A stretch of 64,000 bases of DNA from Holophagaceae bacterium. Its GTDB lineage: Bacteria; Acidobacteriota; Holophagae; Holophagales; Holophagaceae. Position 1 is the first letter of the stretch. Each line of letters opens with the position of its first letter. Made by a program: the position numbers and the translations under genes. The stretch spans positions 744,001 through 808,000 of the forward strand of contig JADKKO010000004.1 in the NCBI GenBank assembly GCA_016720465.1. Direction: 5' to 3'. Shown here piece by piece: positions 7,723 to 20,277 of the stretch. The notes beneath the pieces are model-generated. The model ran no database searches, had not been told where the DNA came from, and saw only the letters and a program-made list of their open reading frames with translations.

Positions 7723-8536
7723 GTTCGAGTCTGAAGTCGCTAGACCACAATTCATCACTGAAATGTACGTCCCCGTGGATGCCAACCGGGGCATGATCCT
7801 CATCATCTTCAAGCAGTTGGGTTAGTTCAGACAGCATTTCCTTTTCTCGTTCATTCAGCGAAGGCCACGGAAGATATCTCCCCCTCCGATGAGCGGCTGT
7901 CGAAACTATGGCTTCTCTTAAGTGTGCCCTTGCTTCCTCGGCCTTCCTCTGTTGGGACTTAGATTGCTCGACCAGTGCGCTCACAATAGCAAGTGACGGT
8001 AGCTGGCTTGACGATAACCCGCTAAACCTTAACTGTTCATTTGGAAGGGCCCTTAGCATGGGCTCGGTTTTGTAGACGTATTTCAGTAACCGATTCGTGT
8101 CTGTGCCGAACTCATGGACTGCGCGTCCGATTTCACGTGTAACCTCCACCGGAAGGCTGCTCGACAGTTCATCGTGCAGGGCATCCGCCGCCATTTCGAA
8201 TTCAATTCGAAATGTTTTTCGTGAGCCGAATGACCGCTCTTCAATCTCCGGATCTATTACCTGTGCTTCTGTTTCAGCCCAAACAGCTCGATCCCATGGT
8301 CCAAAGTGGAAAAAAATCCAGGGGACCTCGGTGAAGGTTTGACCATCATGGGTTGCGGCGTATCCCAGGTCAGCGAGGTACATCAATTTTAGAAGATGGA
8401 TGATCCCCAAGTCACCGAATCCATGATCCTCCCTCCTCGCGGAAGCTAGGGCGAATCGGATTAAATTGGCAACGCGGTCTCGCTGCATGTAGAGATGATG
8501 TCCTAAGGGATGGGCCGACTTCAAAGTTTGTCTCAA
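7709..8536 (-). CDS. Panacea (SocA/DUF4065) domain protein, putative antitoxin
   Basis: 275 residues from TTG 8536, or 259 from ATG 8488 (MQRDRVANLIRF); neither has a strong ribosome site. The N-terminal part fits the Panacea domain: IIHLLKLMYLADLGY, then WIFFHFGPWDRAVW, matching the KLLYFAD and yGP landmarks. A later segment, LLKYVYKTEPMLRA, is also conserved in this group. The C-terminal third has a charged helical stretch (SKSQQRKAEEARAHL) and an acidic end. Panacea domains serve as the neutralising part of many unrelated toxin-antitoxin pairs and as the SocA proteolytic adaptor. It overlaps the downstream putative toxin gene by 14 nt, the usual antitoxin-first arrangement. Confidence 0.72.
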   Translation of the reverse strand: MRQTLKSAHPLGHHLYMQRDRVANLIRFALASARREDHGFGDLGIIHLLKLMYLADLGYAATHDGQTFTEVPWIFFHFGPWDRAVWAETEAQVIDPEIEERSFGSRKTFRIEFEMAADALHDELSSSLPVEVTREIGRAVHEFGTDTNRLLKYVYKTEPMLRALPNEQLRFSGLSSSQLPSLAIVSALVEQSKSQQRKAEEARAHLREAIVSTAAHRRGRYLPWPSLNEREKEMLSELTQLLEDDEDHAPVGIHGDVHFSDELWSSDFRLEHGLS

Positions 8537-8563
8537 ACAGAGAAAGGGCCGACAGTAAAATTA

Positions 8564-8851
8564 TTAACGCTCCACAATCCTAAGCAATCCCTGGACCGAT
8601 CCTCCTCCAGCCATGGTTTCAGGGTAAAGACAGCGCCGGAGATGCCAGGCCATCATCGCCGCCTTCAGCCGGACAGGATCCAGGCAAAGATCAGCGGGGC
8701 GATGGTCATTTCGGACATACAGGCTCCATTGGAAACGGTTGGACGGGAAGCCATCCGACTGCGCCCAAAGTTTCAGTGAGTCTGGCTTTGAAAGATTTTC
8801 ATGCATTTGAAGAATTTCGATCGGCATCCCGACTAGGCGCCCGTGTCCCAT
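8564..8851 (-). CDS. Small hypothetical protein
   Basis: A 95-codon frame from ATG 8851 lying between the Panacea gene and the tRNA terminator, on the same strand as the other genes of the block. The frame is open further upstream, through the terminator hairpin, which is unlikely to be translated. The sequence (MGHGRLVGMPIEILQ... to LLRIVER) shows no family I recognise, no membrane segment and no strong ribosome site (GGGGAATCG before the ATG). It could be a remnant of a larger gene at the tRNA junction. Low confidence that it is expressed. Confidence 0.25.
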   Translation of the reverse strand: MGHGRLVGMPIEILQMHENLSKPDSLKLWAQSDGFPSNRFQWSLYVRNDHRPADLCLDPVRLKAAMMAWHLRRCLYPETMAGGGSVQGLLRIVER

Positions 8852-8930
8852 CGATTCCCCGGGACAGGTTTGGAGGATCAGTGGAGGATGGAGCCACTGG
8901 GGCTTCAAGTGATACCGTTTAAATACAATT

Positions 8931-8954
8931 AGAGCCCCGTGTTTGCGGGGCTCT
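8931..8954 (-). terminator. Rho-independent terminator of the tRNA unit
   Basis: A perfect 9-bp stem, AGAGCCCCG / CGGGGCTCT, with a 6-nt loop lies 4 nt downstream of the tRNA-Glu 3' end. On the minus strand it is followed by AATTGTATTT, a weak T-rich tail. Confidence 0.7.
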
Positions 8955-8958
8955 TCAT

Positions 8959-9033
8959 TGGTAGTCCCAAGGGGAGTCGAACCCCTGCTACCGCCGTGAG
9001 AGGGCGATGTCCTAACCACTAGACGATGGGACC
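8959..9033 (-). tRNA. tRNA-Glu (CTC)
   Basis: 75 nt with the CCA end encoded (8961-8959). The acceptor stem is GGTCCCA/TGGGACT with a G-U first pair, the D-arm region reads GTCTAGTGGTTAGGAC, and the anticodon loop CCCTCTCAC gives anticodon CTC. The T arm is AGGGGTTCGACTCCCCT. It is co-transcribed downstream of tRNA-Gln and borders the accessory block with its 3' end. Confidence 0.95.
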
Positions 9034-9099
9034 GCTGTGCTGCTGGTGATGCTGCCCTGGGCCGGAGCTTTGGGATCTGGCCCGGTTGCCGGGCTGGAT

Positions 9100-9174
9100 T
9101 GGTTGGGGAGGAAGGATTTGAACCCTCACCTGACAGAATCAGAATCTGTTGTCCTACCGTTAGACCACTCCCCA
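9100..9174 (-). tRNA. tRNA-Gln (CTG)
   Basis: 75 nt with encoded CCA (9102-9100). Acceptor stem TGGGGAG/CTCCCCA, anticodon stem ACAGA/TCTGT with loop TTCTGAT giving anticodon CTG, and T arm GAGGGTTCAAATCCTTC. The unpaired-type U1 start and overall layout match bacterial tRNA-Gln. The cognate synthetase gene glnS is in this window at 58458-60158. Confidence 0.95.
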
Positions 9175-9185
9175 GTGGGGATAAC

Positions 9186-9213
9186 AGGATATCAGGCCAG
9201 GGGGGATTGGCAA
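9186..9213 (-). promoter_or_regulatory. Sigma-70-type promoter for the tRNA-Gln/Glu unit
   Basis: On the minus strand, a -35 TTGCCA (9213-9208) and a -10 TATCCT (9191-9186) are separated by 16 nt. The -10 box ends 11 nt before the 5' end of tRNA-Gln, leaving room for a short leader. Confidence 0.45.
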
Positions 9214-9398
9214 GATTGGATCCTGCCGGCCAGGGGCCGGACCCGGCAGAATCCAGAAACCAGGGACGGCCGGGCGGGGGTGGACAGCGGCGTCCCGGCC
9301 AGGGCAGCCGCCGGCGCCTGCGGCCTTCGAGCAAGCCTGCCCGAGTGGTTCGCTACACTGGTGGACCATTGGAAGGTTGAAAAAGGAAGACGAGGGCC

Positions 9399-10508
9399 AT
9401 GCGCTGCTTGGTGATCAAACTCGGGTCCAGCACCGTGACGTCGGCTGGGGGCGAGCCCAGCCCGGTGCTCGGCGCCTACGCGGCGCTGTGCGCGCGGCTC
9501 CAGGCCTTGGGCTGGTCGCCGGTGATCGTCACTTCCGGCGCGGTGGGCTCCGGGCGGGGCCTGCTCGGATTGACGAACAAGAAGCTGACACTCGTCGAAA
9601 AACAGGCCGCCGCCGCAGTGGGACAAAGCCGGTTGATGGAAACCTATCGCCAGCACTTCGAGGCGGCCGGGCTCACGGTGGCGCAGATCCTGTTGAGCCG
9701 GGCGGACATCTCGGAACGGGGTCGCTGCAACAATGCCCGCCACGCGCTGGAATTCCTGCTCAAGGCCAAGGTCGTGCCCCTCGTCAACGAGAACGACACG
9801 GTGGCCACCGAGGAGCTGAAGTTCGGCGACAACGATCTGTTGTCGGCGCTGGTGGCCAACCTGCTCGGGGCCGAGCGGCTGGTCATCATGACGGACACGG
9901 GCGGGCTCTACACCGCGGACCCGCGCCTCGATCCGGACGCGACGCTGGTGGCCCAGGTGGCCCAGGTGACGCCGGAGCTGCTCAGCACCGCCGGGGAATC
10001 CCGCTCGGGGGTCGGCACCGGAGGGATGGCTTCCAAGCTCATGGCCGCACGGATCGCGTCCGAAGGCGGCGTGCGCGTGACCATCGCCCACGGCCAGCAC
10101 CCGGAGCGCATCCTCGATCTGCTGGACGGGGAGACGGTCGGCACCACGGTCCTGCCTGCGCCGAGCCGCCGGGTCAGCCGCAAGAGCTGGATCGCCTATG
10201 GGGTGGTGCCGAGCGGGAAGGTGATCGTCGATGAAGGCGCCGCCCACGCGATGGTGCGCGAAGGCCGCAGCCTGCTGCCGGTGGGCATCCACCGGGTGGA
10301 GGGGATGTTCGAGGCGGGCGAGGTCGTCCAGATCTGCCGGGCCGACGGGACGGAGATCGGCCGCGGCCTCGTGGCCCTGGATGCGGGCGATCTGCGGCAG
10401 GTCATCGGCTGCACGACCCCGGAGCTGCGGCAGCGGCTGGGCAGCGAAACTTCGTCCGAAGCGATCCACCGGGATGATCTGACCGTGACGGTAGTAGGTG
10501 TTTCCTAG
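9399..10508 (+). CDS. proB: Glutamate 5-kinase
   Basis: 369 residues, close to the 367 of E. coli ProB. It phosphorylates L-glutamate to gamma-glutamyl phosphate, the first and feedback-controlled step of proline synthesis. The amino-acid kinase domain shows KLGSSTVT near the N-terminus, TSGAVGSG, the NENDTV substrate motif, GDNDLLSALVA, and TDTGGLY. The C-terminal PUA domain begins near SRKSWIAYG (about 265) and runs to the end. ATG 9399 follows AAGGAAG. proA starts 21 nt after the stop, so the two form the usual proBA operon. Confidence 0.96.
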   Translation: MRCLVIKLGSSTVTSAGGEPSPVLGAYAALCARLQALGWSPVIVTSGAVGSGRGLLGLTNKKLTLVEKQAAAAVGQSRLMETYRQHFEAAGLTVAQILLSRADISERGRCNNARHALEFLLKAKVVPLVNENDTVATEELKFGDNDLLSALVANLLGAERLVIMTDTGGLYTADPRLDPDATLVAQVAQVTPELLSTAGESRSGVGTGGMASKLMAARIASEGGVRVTIAHGQHPERILDLLDGETVGTTVLPAPSRRVSRKSWIAYGVVPSGKVIVDEGAAHAMVREGRSLLPVGIHRVEGMFEAGEVVQICRADGTEIGRGLVALDAGDLRQVIGCTTPELRQRLGSETSSEAIHRDDLTVTVVGVS

Positions 10509-10529
10509 GGCAGGCGAGAGGAGTTCGGC

Positions 10530-11789
10530 ATGGAGCTTTGGGAAACCCCGGTCGATGCCCTGGCGAAGGCCGCCAAGGCGGCTTGGCCCGTGCTGGCCCG
10601 CACCCCGGGCGCGCAACGCGATCGCCTGCTCCGCAGGATGGCCGATGCCCTGTTGGAACACGCCGGGGACATCCAGGCTGCCAATGGCCAGGATCTGCTT
10701 GCGGGCGAGGCCGCGGGCTTAGGCGCAGCGCTGCTCGACCGCCTGGCCCTGACGCCGGAACGGTTGAGCGAAGCGGCCGAAGGCCTCCGTCAAATCGCCG
10801 GCCTGCCTGATCCCCTGGGCCAGGTGGCCGGTGGGTGGAAGCGCCCGGATGGCCTGGAAATCCGCCAGGTCACGGTGCCCCTGGGCGTGATCGGGATCAT
10901 CTTCGAGGCCCGGCCCAATGTCACGGTCGATGCGGCGGGCCTGTGCCTCAAGAGCGGCAATGCCGTGGTCCTGCGGGGCGGCAAGGAAGCGATCCTGACC
11001 AACCGGGCGCTGGCGGCCGTTCTGAAACGTACGCTGGCAGACGAAGGGCTGCCGCCGCACCTGCTGCAACTGGTCGGCACGCCGGACCGGAGCGAACTCG
11101 ACAAAATGCTGAGGCTGCGGGGCGATCTCGACCTCATCATCCCCCGCGGCGGCAAAGGCTTGATCGATCACGTCGTCCAGAACAGCCAGGTGCCCGTGAT
11201 CGAGACCGGCGCCGGTGTCTGCCATTTGTACGTCGAAGCCTCGGCCGAGGTGCCGATGGCCGTCGCCATCGCGCTCAACGCCAAGACCCAGCGGCCTTCG
11301 GTGTGCAATGCGCTGGAGACGCTGCTCATCGCCCGTGCTGCCGTGGAGACCCACCTGGTGCCGATGCTGCAGGCTTTGCATGATGCTGGCGTGGCCCTGC
11401 GGGGCTGCCCGGAAACCGTGAAACGCTTTGCCGCCGCGGTCCCAGCGCAGGAATCCGATTGGGAAACGGAATACATGGACCTGATCCTGGCGGTGAAGAT
11501 CGTCGAGGATGTGGACGAGGCGATCGACCATATCCGCCGCTACGGCACGCGGCACTCGGAGGCGATCCTGACGCATGATTTGCACACCGCCCGGAGGTTC
11601 CAGCAGGAGGTCGACGCCGCCTGCGTCTATGTGAACGCCTCGACGCGGTTCACCGACGGCGGGCAGTTCGGCTTCGGCGCCGAGATCGGCATCAGCACGC
11701 AGAAGCTGCACGCGCGCGGGCCCATGGGCTTGAAGGCCCTGACCAGCACCAAGTATCTGGTCGAGGGCGATGGGCATGTGCGCAGTTGA
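10530..11789 (+). CDS. proA: Gamma-glutamyl phosphate reductase (glutamate-5-semialdehyde dehydrogenase)
   Basis: 419 residues against 417 in E. coli. It reduces gamma-glutamyl phosphate with NADPH to glutamate-5-semialdehyde, which cyclises spontaneously to pyrroline-5-carboxylate. Aldehyde-dehydrogenase-fold landmarks include VPLGVIGIIFEARPNVT, KSGNAVVLRGGKEA, and PRGGKGLIDHV. The catalytic thiol is C259 in the QRPSVCNALE motif, and the dimer end carries GAEIGISTQKLHARGPMGL. ATG 10530 follows GAGAGGAG. Operon with proB. No proC is seen nearby. Confidence 0.96.
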   Translation: MELWETPVDALAKAAKAAWPVLARTPGAQRDRLLRRMADALLEHAGDIQAANGQDLLAGEAAGLGAALLDRLALTPERLSEAAEGLRQIAGLPDPLGQVAGGWKRPDGLEIRQVTVPLGVIGIIFEARPNVTVDAAGLCLKSGNAVVLRGGKEAILTNRALAAVLKRTLADEGLPPHLLQLVGTPDRSELDKMLRLRGDLDLIIPRGGKGLIDHVVQNSQVPVIETGAGVCHLYVEASAEVPMAVAIALNAKTQRPSVCNALETLLIARAAVETHLVPMLQALHDAGVALRGCPETVKRFAAAVPAQESDWETEYMDLILAVKIVEDVDEAIDHIRRYGTRHSEAILTHDLHTARRFQQEVDAACVYVNASTRFTDGGQFGFGAEIGISTQKLHARGPMGLKALTSTKYLVEGDGHVRS

Positions 11790-11894
11790 GGCTGCCGGTT
11801 CCCTTCGGGGCTTTCGGCGGTGGCTTGGGCTGGCATAACCCTTCAACTAGAATGGCTCCCAGGATTGTGGTTCGCGAACCGGAGACACGCCTCA

Positions 11895-12284
11895 ATGCCA
11901 TCCTCGATTTCCTTTGACGCAGCCTCGGGTTTCATCACGGTGGCCCACCATGGCACTGATGATGAAGCCTCCTTGAGGAACATCCTTTTCCAGGTCATCG
12001 GCCTCATCAAGGAACAAGGATGCTACCGCGTTCTCAGCGACTACCGCGATGCCCTGGTCCACATGCCGCCGGCCGCCATCTACGAGTATCCGAAAGAGGC
12101 CACCGAGGCCGCCAACGCGGCCGGGATCGACCCGCAAAAGATCAGGCATGCGGTCCTCATGTCCGCCCAGACGCCCAACCTGGCCGACTTCGAATTCTAT
12201 GAGACCGTGTCGTTCAACCGCGGCCGCAAAGTGAAGGGATTCATAGACCGGGACCAGGCCATCGGCTGGCTGACCGAAAAGTGA
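11895..12284 (+). CDS. SpoIIAA-like (STAS-type) small cytoplasmic protein
   Basis: 129 residues from ATG 11895, with GGAG ten nt upstream; the frame extends upstream to 11820 without such a site. The layout resembles SpoIIAA-like/STAS proteins: an N-terminal beta hairpin (ISFDAASGFITVAHHG), a helix, YRVLSDYRDA (the usual conserved Asp strand), and a C-terminal FYETVSFNRGRKVKGFIDRDQAIGWL, close to the nRG-v-vF-d-eeAi-WL signature of the group. No partner kinase or phosphatase is adjacent, so its role is open. A 12-bp palindrome, GGTTCGCGAACC, lies just upstream at 11870-11881 and could be an operator. Confidence 0.5.
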   Translation: MPSSISFDAASGFITVAHHGTDDEASLRNILFQVIGLIKEQGCYRVLSDYRDALVHMPPAAIYEYPKEATEAANAAGIDPQKIRHAVLMSAQTPNLADFEFYETVSFNRGRKVKGFIDRDQAIGWLTEK

Positions 12285-12364
12285 AATTGCCGGACCCCGG
12301 TCACGGAACCGAGGTGTCGGCCCGGATCCAGTTGGACGACGGCTCCGTGGTAGGTAGATTTGGC

Positions 12365-12386
12365 CCATGCGTACCTGGACGCATGG
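12365..12386. other. Short hairpin in the 12285-12504 intergenic interval
   Basis: A perfect 8-bp stem, CCATGCGT (12365-12372) and ACGCATGG (12379-12386), with a 6-nt loop. It lies between the SpoIIAA-like gene and the secreted HExxH gene; no T-tract follows. Nothing else is recognised in this interval apart from the AGGGAG ribosome site before 12505. Confidence 0.4.
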
Positions 12387-12504
12387 ACCCACTGCGGTCC
12401 AAGCACTGGGCTTCAGCGCCCATTCCCTTGCACGCGGAGGGATTCCATCGGAATATTCGAAGCAATCCTCCTGCAAGCCGCCACATCACTCCCAGGGAGT
12501 TCCC

Positions 12505-13200
12505 ATGCGCCACAGGTTCGCCGCTTTCGCCTTCTCCGCCATCCCTCTACTCGCCCAGGCCCCCTGCGACTGCATCGACAAGGCGGACATCAAGGAGCGC
12601 ATCAAGCGGGACAGCGCGGCCATCGAGGCCTACGGCAAGGAGATCGTCAAGATGGCCATGACGCCCTACACCACGCCGGGCCGGGTGGCCCTGCAAGGAC
12701 GGGTGAACACCGCCATGAGCGCCACGAACACCCCAGGGCGCATCCCGCTCCAGGCCTCCGGGAGCACGGACAACAGCTGCAATATCACGGTGAACGCCCC
12801 CACCAAATGTCTGGAGGCGGCCATCCGCGCCCATGAGAAGGTGCACCAGGATGCCTGCAGGGCCACCTATGATCAGCACCATGTGATTTTCCGACGCAAA
12901 GCCATGGACCGTTTCGAGGCCCTGAACATGACCATGGCGGGCTACATCATGGAAGAAGTCAGTGGTTATCAGGCGGAACTCCTGTTCCTCCACAAAGAGT
13001 TAGCCCGCCTTGAGAAAGATTGCCAGCCCCCGCCCCCGCCGCCGCACGGCCGGGATTACAGTTCGCGCTCTTATACGCCCAATGAAGACCACGGCACGTC
13101 GCCATCCCCCGCGCCCGCCCCATCCCGTAATTCCGATCCCACCAAGCCAAAACCCATGGTGAAGCCCAAGCCCTTGCCGACGCCGAAGCCCATCTACTGA
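12505..13200 (+). CDS. Secreted HExxH putative metalloprotease with proline-rich tail
   Basis: 231 residues from ATG 12505, which has AGGGAG 7 nt upstream and begins a signal peptide (MRHRFAAFAFSAIPLLAQA). The mature part starts with a CDC motif, then a helical region. A zinc-binding HEKVH (H110, E111, H114) sits in IRAHEKVHQDAC. A candidate third ligand lies in the helix YIMEEVSGYQAE about 37-45 residues on. Residues 175-231 are Pro/Lys/Ser rich, ending in a KPKP repeat, likely an extended linker. No family is recognised with confidence; the motif and spacing suggest a gluzincin-like peptidase of minimal size. Proteolytic activity is inferred from the motif alone. Confidence 0.55.
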   Translation: MRHRFAAFAFSAIPLLAQAPCDCIDKADIKERIKRDSAAIEAYGKEIVKMAMTPYTTPGRVALQGRVNTAMSATNTPGRIPLQASGSTDNSCNITVNAPTKCLEAAIRAHEKVHQDACRATYDQHHVIFRRKAMDRFEALNMTMAGYIMEEVSGYQAELLFLHKELARLEKDCQPPPPPPHGRDYSSRSYTPNEDHGTSPSPAPAPSRNSDPTKPKPMVKPKPLPTPKPIY

Positions 13201-13241
13201 CGCTGCCTCGAATTTCATAGCGCATTCCGCTTTCCCGTGCC

Positions 13242-14063
13242 TCAGGTCCCGAAATAGGAATACAGCCCCTCGGCCATGTTGTGCCGGATGGCTTCGATCT
13301 GCGGCGTGGTCTGGGGGGCGGTGCCCGTGGTCTTGTTGAGGTCCAGCAGGATGGCTTCGCCATTGTGGATCACGTAATCCAATTTGCCGTAGTCGAAGTT
13401 CAGGCGGTGCCGATGGGCGACGATGTCGGGGTGGGGGACCACGGATTCGCTGAAGACCTTGTTCCCGGATTTCACGATGGGGTCCTGGGCGCCCACCCGC
13501 GTGCAGCTGGCCCGGTCCCCGAGGAACTGGTACATGCGCACATGGAAGAGGCCGTCCTCCATCTCGGGGAGGAAGCGCTCGACCACCAGATCCGGACTAT
13601 CGAAATCCTCCTCCGGCACCTCTTCGATCCGATCGAAAACCTTGTAGTCCAGGGTGGACTGGAAGGTGGCGCGCAGCCCTTTCCCATCCAGCCTGGGGAT
13701 GCCTCGCACCAGCTCGGGGTGGCCGGCGTAATTGCGATCGGATTTGATGATGACCGGGCCCTGCCAATCATCCCCGCGCCGCAGCAGGCGGTCGCTGAAG
13801 GTCGACTTGCGGATGTCGCGGACCTTGCCGTTGAGTGCGATGGGGTAGCGCCCGGCAAAGGCGAGGTAGTCCTCGGGAACCACGGAGAGGTCCACATGCA
13901 CGATGACCAGGTCCGCGGGCACGAATTCGCCGGTGCCGAACAAGGCGAACACCTCGTGCCCGTCCAGTTCCCAGTGGGGGGCGAGCCGGGCGATCGAGTA
14001 ACCGGAGAGATCCATGTTCCGGTCGGATTCATGGAAGAGGATCGCGATCCGCTGCGGCCTCAA
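13242..14063 (-). CDS. ATP-grasp-like protein of unknown substrate, downstream of murA
   Basis: 273 residues from TTG 14063, 12 nt after the murA stop on the same strand, so probably co-transcribed. The N-terminal half is a Rossmann-like region (RIAILFHESDRN, LVIVHVDLS). The middle has VIIKSDRNYAGHP, an ATP-binding lysine strand. The C-terminal half has LVVERFLPE and ILLDLNKTTGT, which correspond to the adenine-lid and metal-binding Asp/Asn strands of ATP-grasp ligases. Such ligases form amide or ester bonds with acyl-phosphate intermediates. The substrate cannot be told from sequence; its place behind murA makes a cell-wall or peptide-linked role possible. Confidence 0.55.
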   Translation of the reverse strand: MRPQRIAILFHESDRNMDLSGYSIARLAPHWELDGHEVFALFGTGEFVPADLVIVHVDLSVVPEDYLAFAGRYPIALNGKVRDIRKSTFSDRLLRRGDDWQGPVIIKSDRNYAGHPELVRGIPRLDGKGLRATFQSTLDYKVFDRIEEVPEEDFDSPDLVVERFLPEMEDGLFHVRMYQFLGDRASCTRVGAQDPIVKSGNKVFSESVVPHPDIVAHRHRLNFDYGKLDYVIHNGEAILLDLNKTTGTAPQTTPQIEAIRHNMAEGLYSYFGT

Positions 14064-14075
14064 CGGCTATCCCGC

Positions 14076-15392
<1,317 letters not shown>

Positions 15393-15477
15393 GCGACACT
15401 CCCCGAGAAGGCATGACAAACGGAAAGAATAGCGGGAAACCGGCGATAGACTTTCCTATCCCCATAGGAGGCTCTTG

Positions 15478-17349
15478 ATGCGCCGATTGCTCTTTGGACT
15501 ATCGTTCTCCGTCGCCCTGGTGGCGCAGAGCCCAAATGCGGCCCCTTCTCCCATTGCCATCGCCCTGGATGCCACCGATGCCACCCGCCACATCCTCCAC
15601 GCCAAGCTCAGCATTCCTGCCAAGCCCGGACCCTTGACGCTGCTCTACCCCAAATGGATCCCCGGTGAACATGGGCCCACGGGTCCCGCCGCGGATCTGG
15701 TCAACCTGCGCTTCACCGCCAACGGCAAGATCCTGGCCTGGCGGCGGGATCTGGTGGATATGAATGCCCTCCATCTCGACGTGCCCCAGGGCGCCAGCGA
15801 TGTGGAGGCGAGCCTGGATTTCATCTCGCCCACCAGCGCGACGGGCTTCTCCTCTGGCGCTTCAGTGACGGATAAACTGGCGATGCTGAGTTGGAATCAG
15901 GTGCTGCTCTATCCAAAAGGTGCGCAGAGCGATTCCATCACCTACCACGCGAGTCTCAAGCTGCCGGCCGGGTGGAACTTCGGCACTGCGTTGGAATCAG
16001 CCGGCAACGCGGGCGGAACGGTCACCTTCAAGCCGGTGAGCCTCACCACGCTGGTGGATTCACCGGTACTGGCGGGGGCGAATTTCAGGAAAGTGGACCT
16101 GGGTACAAGCATGGGGCGGGCCCATTTTCTCGACCTCGCCGCTGACAGCGCAGAAGCCCTGGCCATGACTCCAGAGACCACTCAGCACTTCAAGAATCTG
16201 GTGGCGGAAAGCGGCGTCCTATTTGGTGCGAGGCACTACGCCCATTACGATTTTCTCTACACGCTAAGCGACAATGTGGCGCATTTCGGGCTGGAACATC
16301 ACGAGAGCAGCGACGACCGCACCGCCGAACGCTCTCTGATCGATCCGCAGCTGCTGAAGACGACCTCGGGATTGTTGCCCCACGAGATGGTCCATAGCTG
16401 GAACGGCAAGTATCGCCGGCCCGCGGGCCTTGCCACAGGCAATTTCGATGCGCCCATGAAGGGTGACCTGCTCTGGGTCTACGAGGGTCTCACGACCTAC
16501 CTGGGTTCGATTCTGACCGCCCGGAGCGGCCTCTGGACGGCGCAGGATTACCGGGATGACCTGGCCATCCTGTCCGCGGCGCTGGACCGGTCTCCGGGCC
16601 GCTCCTGGCGGCCCTTGCAGGACACTTGCGACGGGGCGCAGATGCTGTATGGCGCAGCCGAGGCTGGCAGCTCCCTGAGGCGGAGCGTGGACTTCTACCC
16701 CGAAGGCCAGCTCATCTGGCTCGAGGTGGACACTTCCATCCGTGAACTCACCAAGAACCAGAAATCCCTCGATGATTTCTGCCGCGCTTTTTACGGGGCT
16801 CCCAGCGGAGCGCCCACCTTGAAGACGTACACATTCGAGGACGTGGTGGCCACGTTGAACCAAGTGGCGCCGCATGGCTGGGCGGCATTCCTGCGCAGCC
16901 GACTGGACAGCCTCGACGTCCGCGCGCCCCTGGGTGGCGTCGAGCGCAGCGGCTGGAAACTTACCTTCGCCGACGAGCCCACAGACTATTGGAAGGACAG
17001 GGAGCAGGCGGAGAAGTATTTGGATGTGAGCCATTCCGTCGGCCTTCTCCTGAGCATCGAAGGCATGGTCAGCGAGGCGCTTCCAGCCTCGCCGGCGGCG
17101 AATGCCGGACTCATCCCCGGCATGAAACTCCTCGCGGTGAATGGGCGGAAGTGGTCGGGCGAAGGGCTGCATCAGGCCATCAAGGATTCCAAAAGCTCCA
17201 CCGCGCCGATGGAGTTCATCACGGAGAACGGCTCCTTCGTGAAGGTGTTCAAAGTGGACTACCATGGGGGCGAACGCTATCCCCGGCTCACGCGCATCGA
17301 GGGCACGCAAGACCGGCTGACGGAGATTTTGGCCGCGCAGAGCCACTGA
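15478..17349 (+). CDS. Secreted M61-family aminopeptidase with PDZ domain
   Basis: 623 residues from ATG 15478, preceded by AGGAGG. Signal peptide MRRLLFGLSFSVALVAQ. The N-terminal beta domain (about 20-190) and thermolysin-like domain match glycyl aminopeptidase family M61. The zinc motif HEMVHSWNGK starts at H302, with the downstream glutamate in LLWVYEGLTTYLG (about 40 residues later). A C-terminal PDZ-like domain spans about 510-600 (SPAANAGLIPGMKLLAVNG). It probably trims peptides in the periplasm or outside the cell. It is divergent from murA and converges on uvrA with 10 nt between stops. Confidence 0.88.
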   Translation: MRRLLFGLSFSVALVAQSPNAAPSPIAIALDATDATRHILHAKLSIPAKPGPLTLLYPKWIPGEHGPTGPAADLVNLRFTANGKILAWRRDLVDMNALHLDVPQGASDVEASLDFISPTSATGFSSGASVTDKLAMLSWNQVLLYPKGAQSDSITYHASLKLPAGWNFGTALESAGNAGGTVTFKPVSLTTLVDSPVLAGANFRKVDLGTSMGRAHFLDLAADSAEALAMTPETTQHFKNLVAESGVLFGARHYAHYDFLYTLSDNVAHFGLEHHESSDDRTAERSLIDPQLLKTTSGLLPHEMVHSWNGKYRRPAGLATGNFDAPMKGDLLWVYEGLTTYLGSILTARSGLWTAQDYRDDLAILSAALDRSPGRSWRPLQDTCDGAQMLYGAAEAGSSLRRSVDFYPEGQLIWLEVDTSIRELTKNQKSLDDFCRAFYGAPSGAPTLKTYTFEDVVATLNQVAPHGWAAFLRSRLDSLDVRAPLGGVERSGWKLTFADEPTDYWKDREQAEKYLDVSHSVGLLLSIEGMVSEALPASPAANAGLIPGMKLLAVNGRKWSGEGLHQAIKDSKSSTAPMEFITENGSFVKVFKVDYHGGERYPRLTRIEGTQDRLTEILAAQSH

Positions 17350-17359
17350 TTCGAAGACC

Positions 17360-20191
<2,832 letters not shown>

Positions 20192-20277
20192 GGTTCCTTT
20201 GGCTCGGGAGAGAGGGCTCGTTGGCATGAGTGCCACTTTTGATCTTAGAAGAATCCAATCGGCACTAGAATTCCCCT

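Noticed and set aside
5340..9033. Insertion sequence, prophage or integrative element with its own recombinase
   Set aside because: No transposase, integrase or terminal inverted repeats were found; only attC-like sites are supported.
8959..9033. Duplicated tRNA-Glu 3' end as attL/attR of a genomic island
   Set aside because: No second copy of the tRNA 3' segment was seen near 5100-6100.
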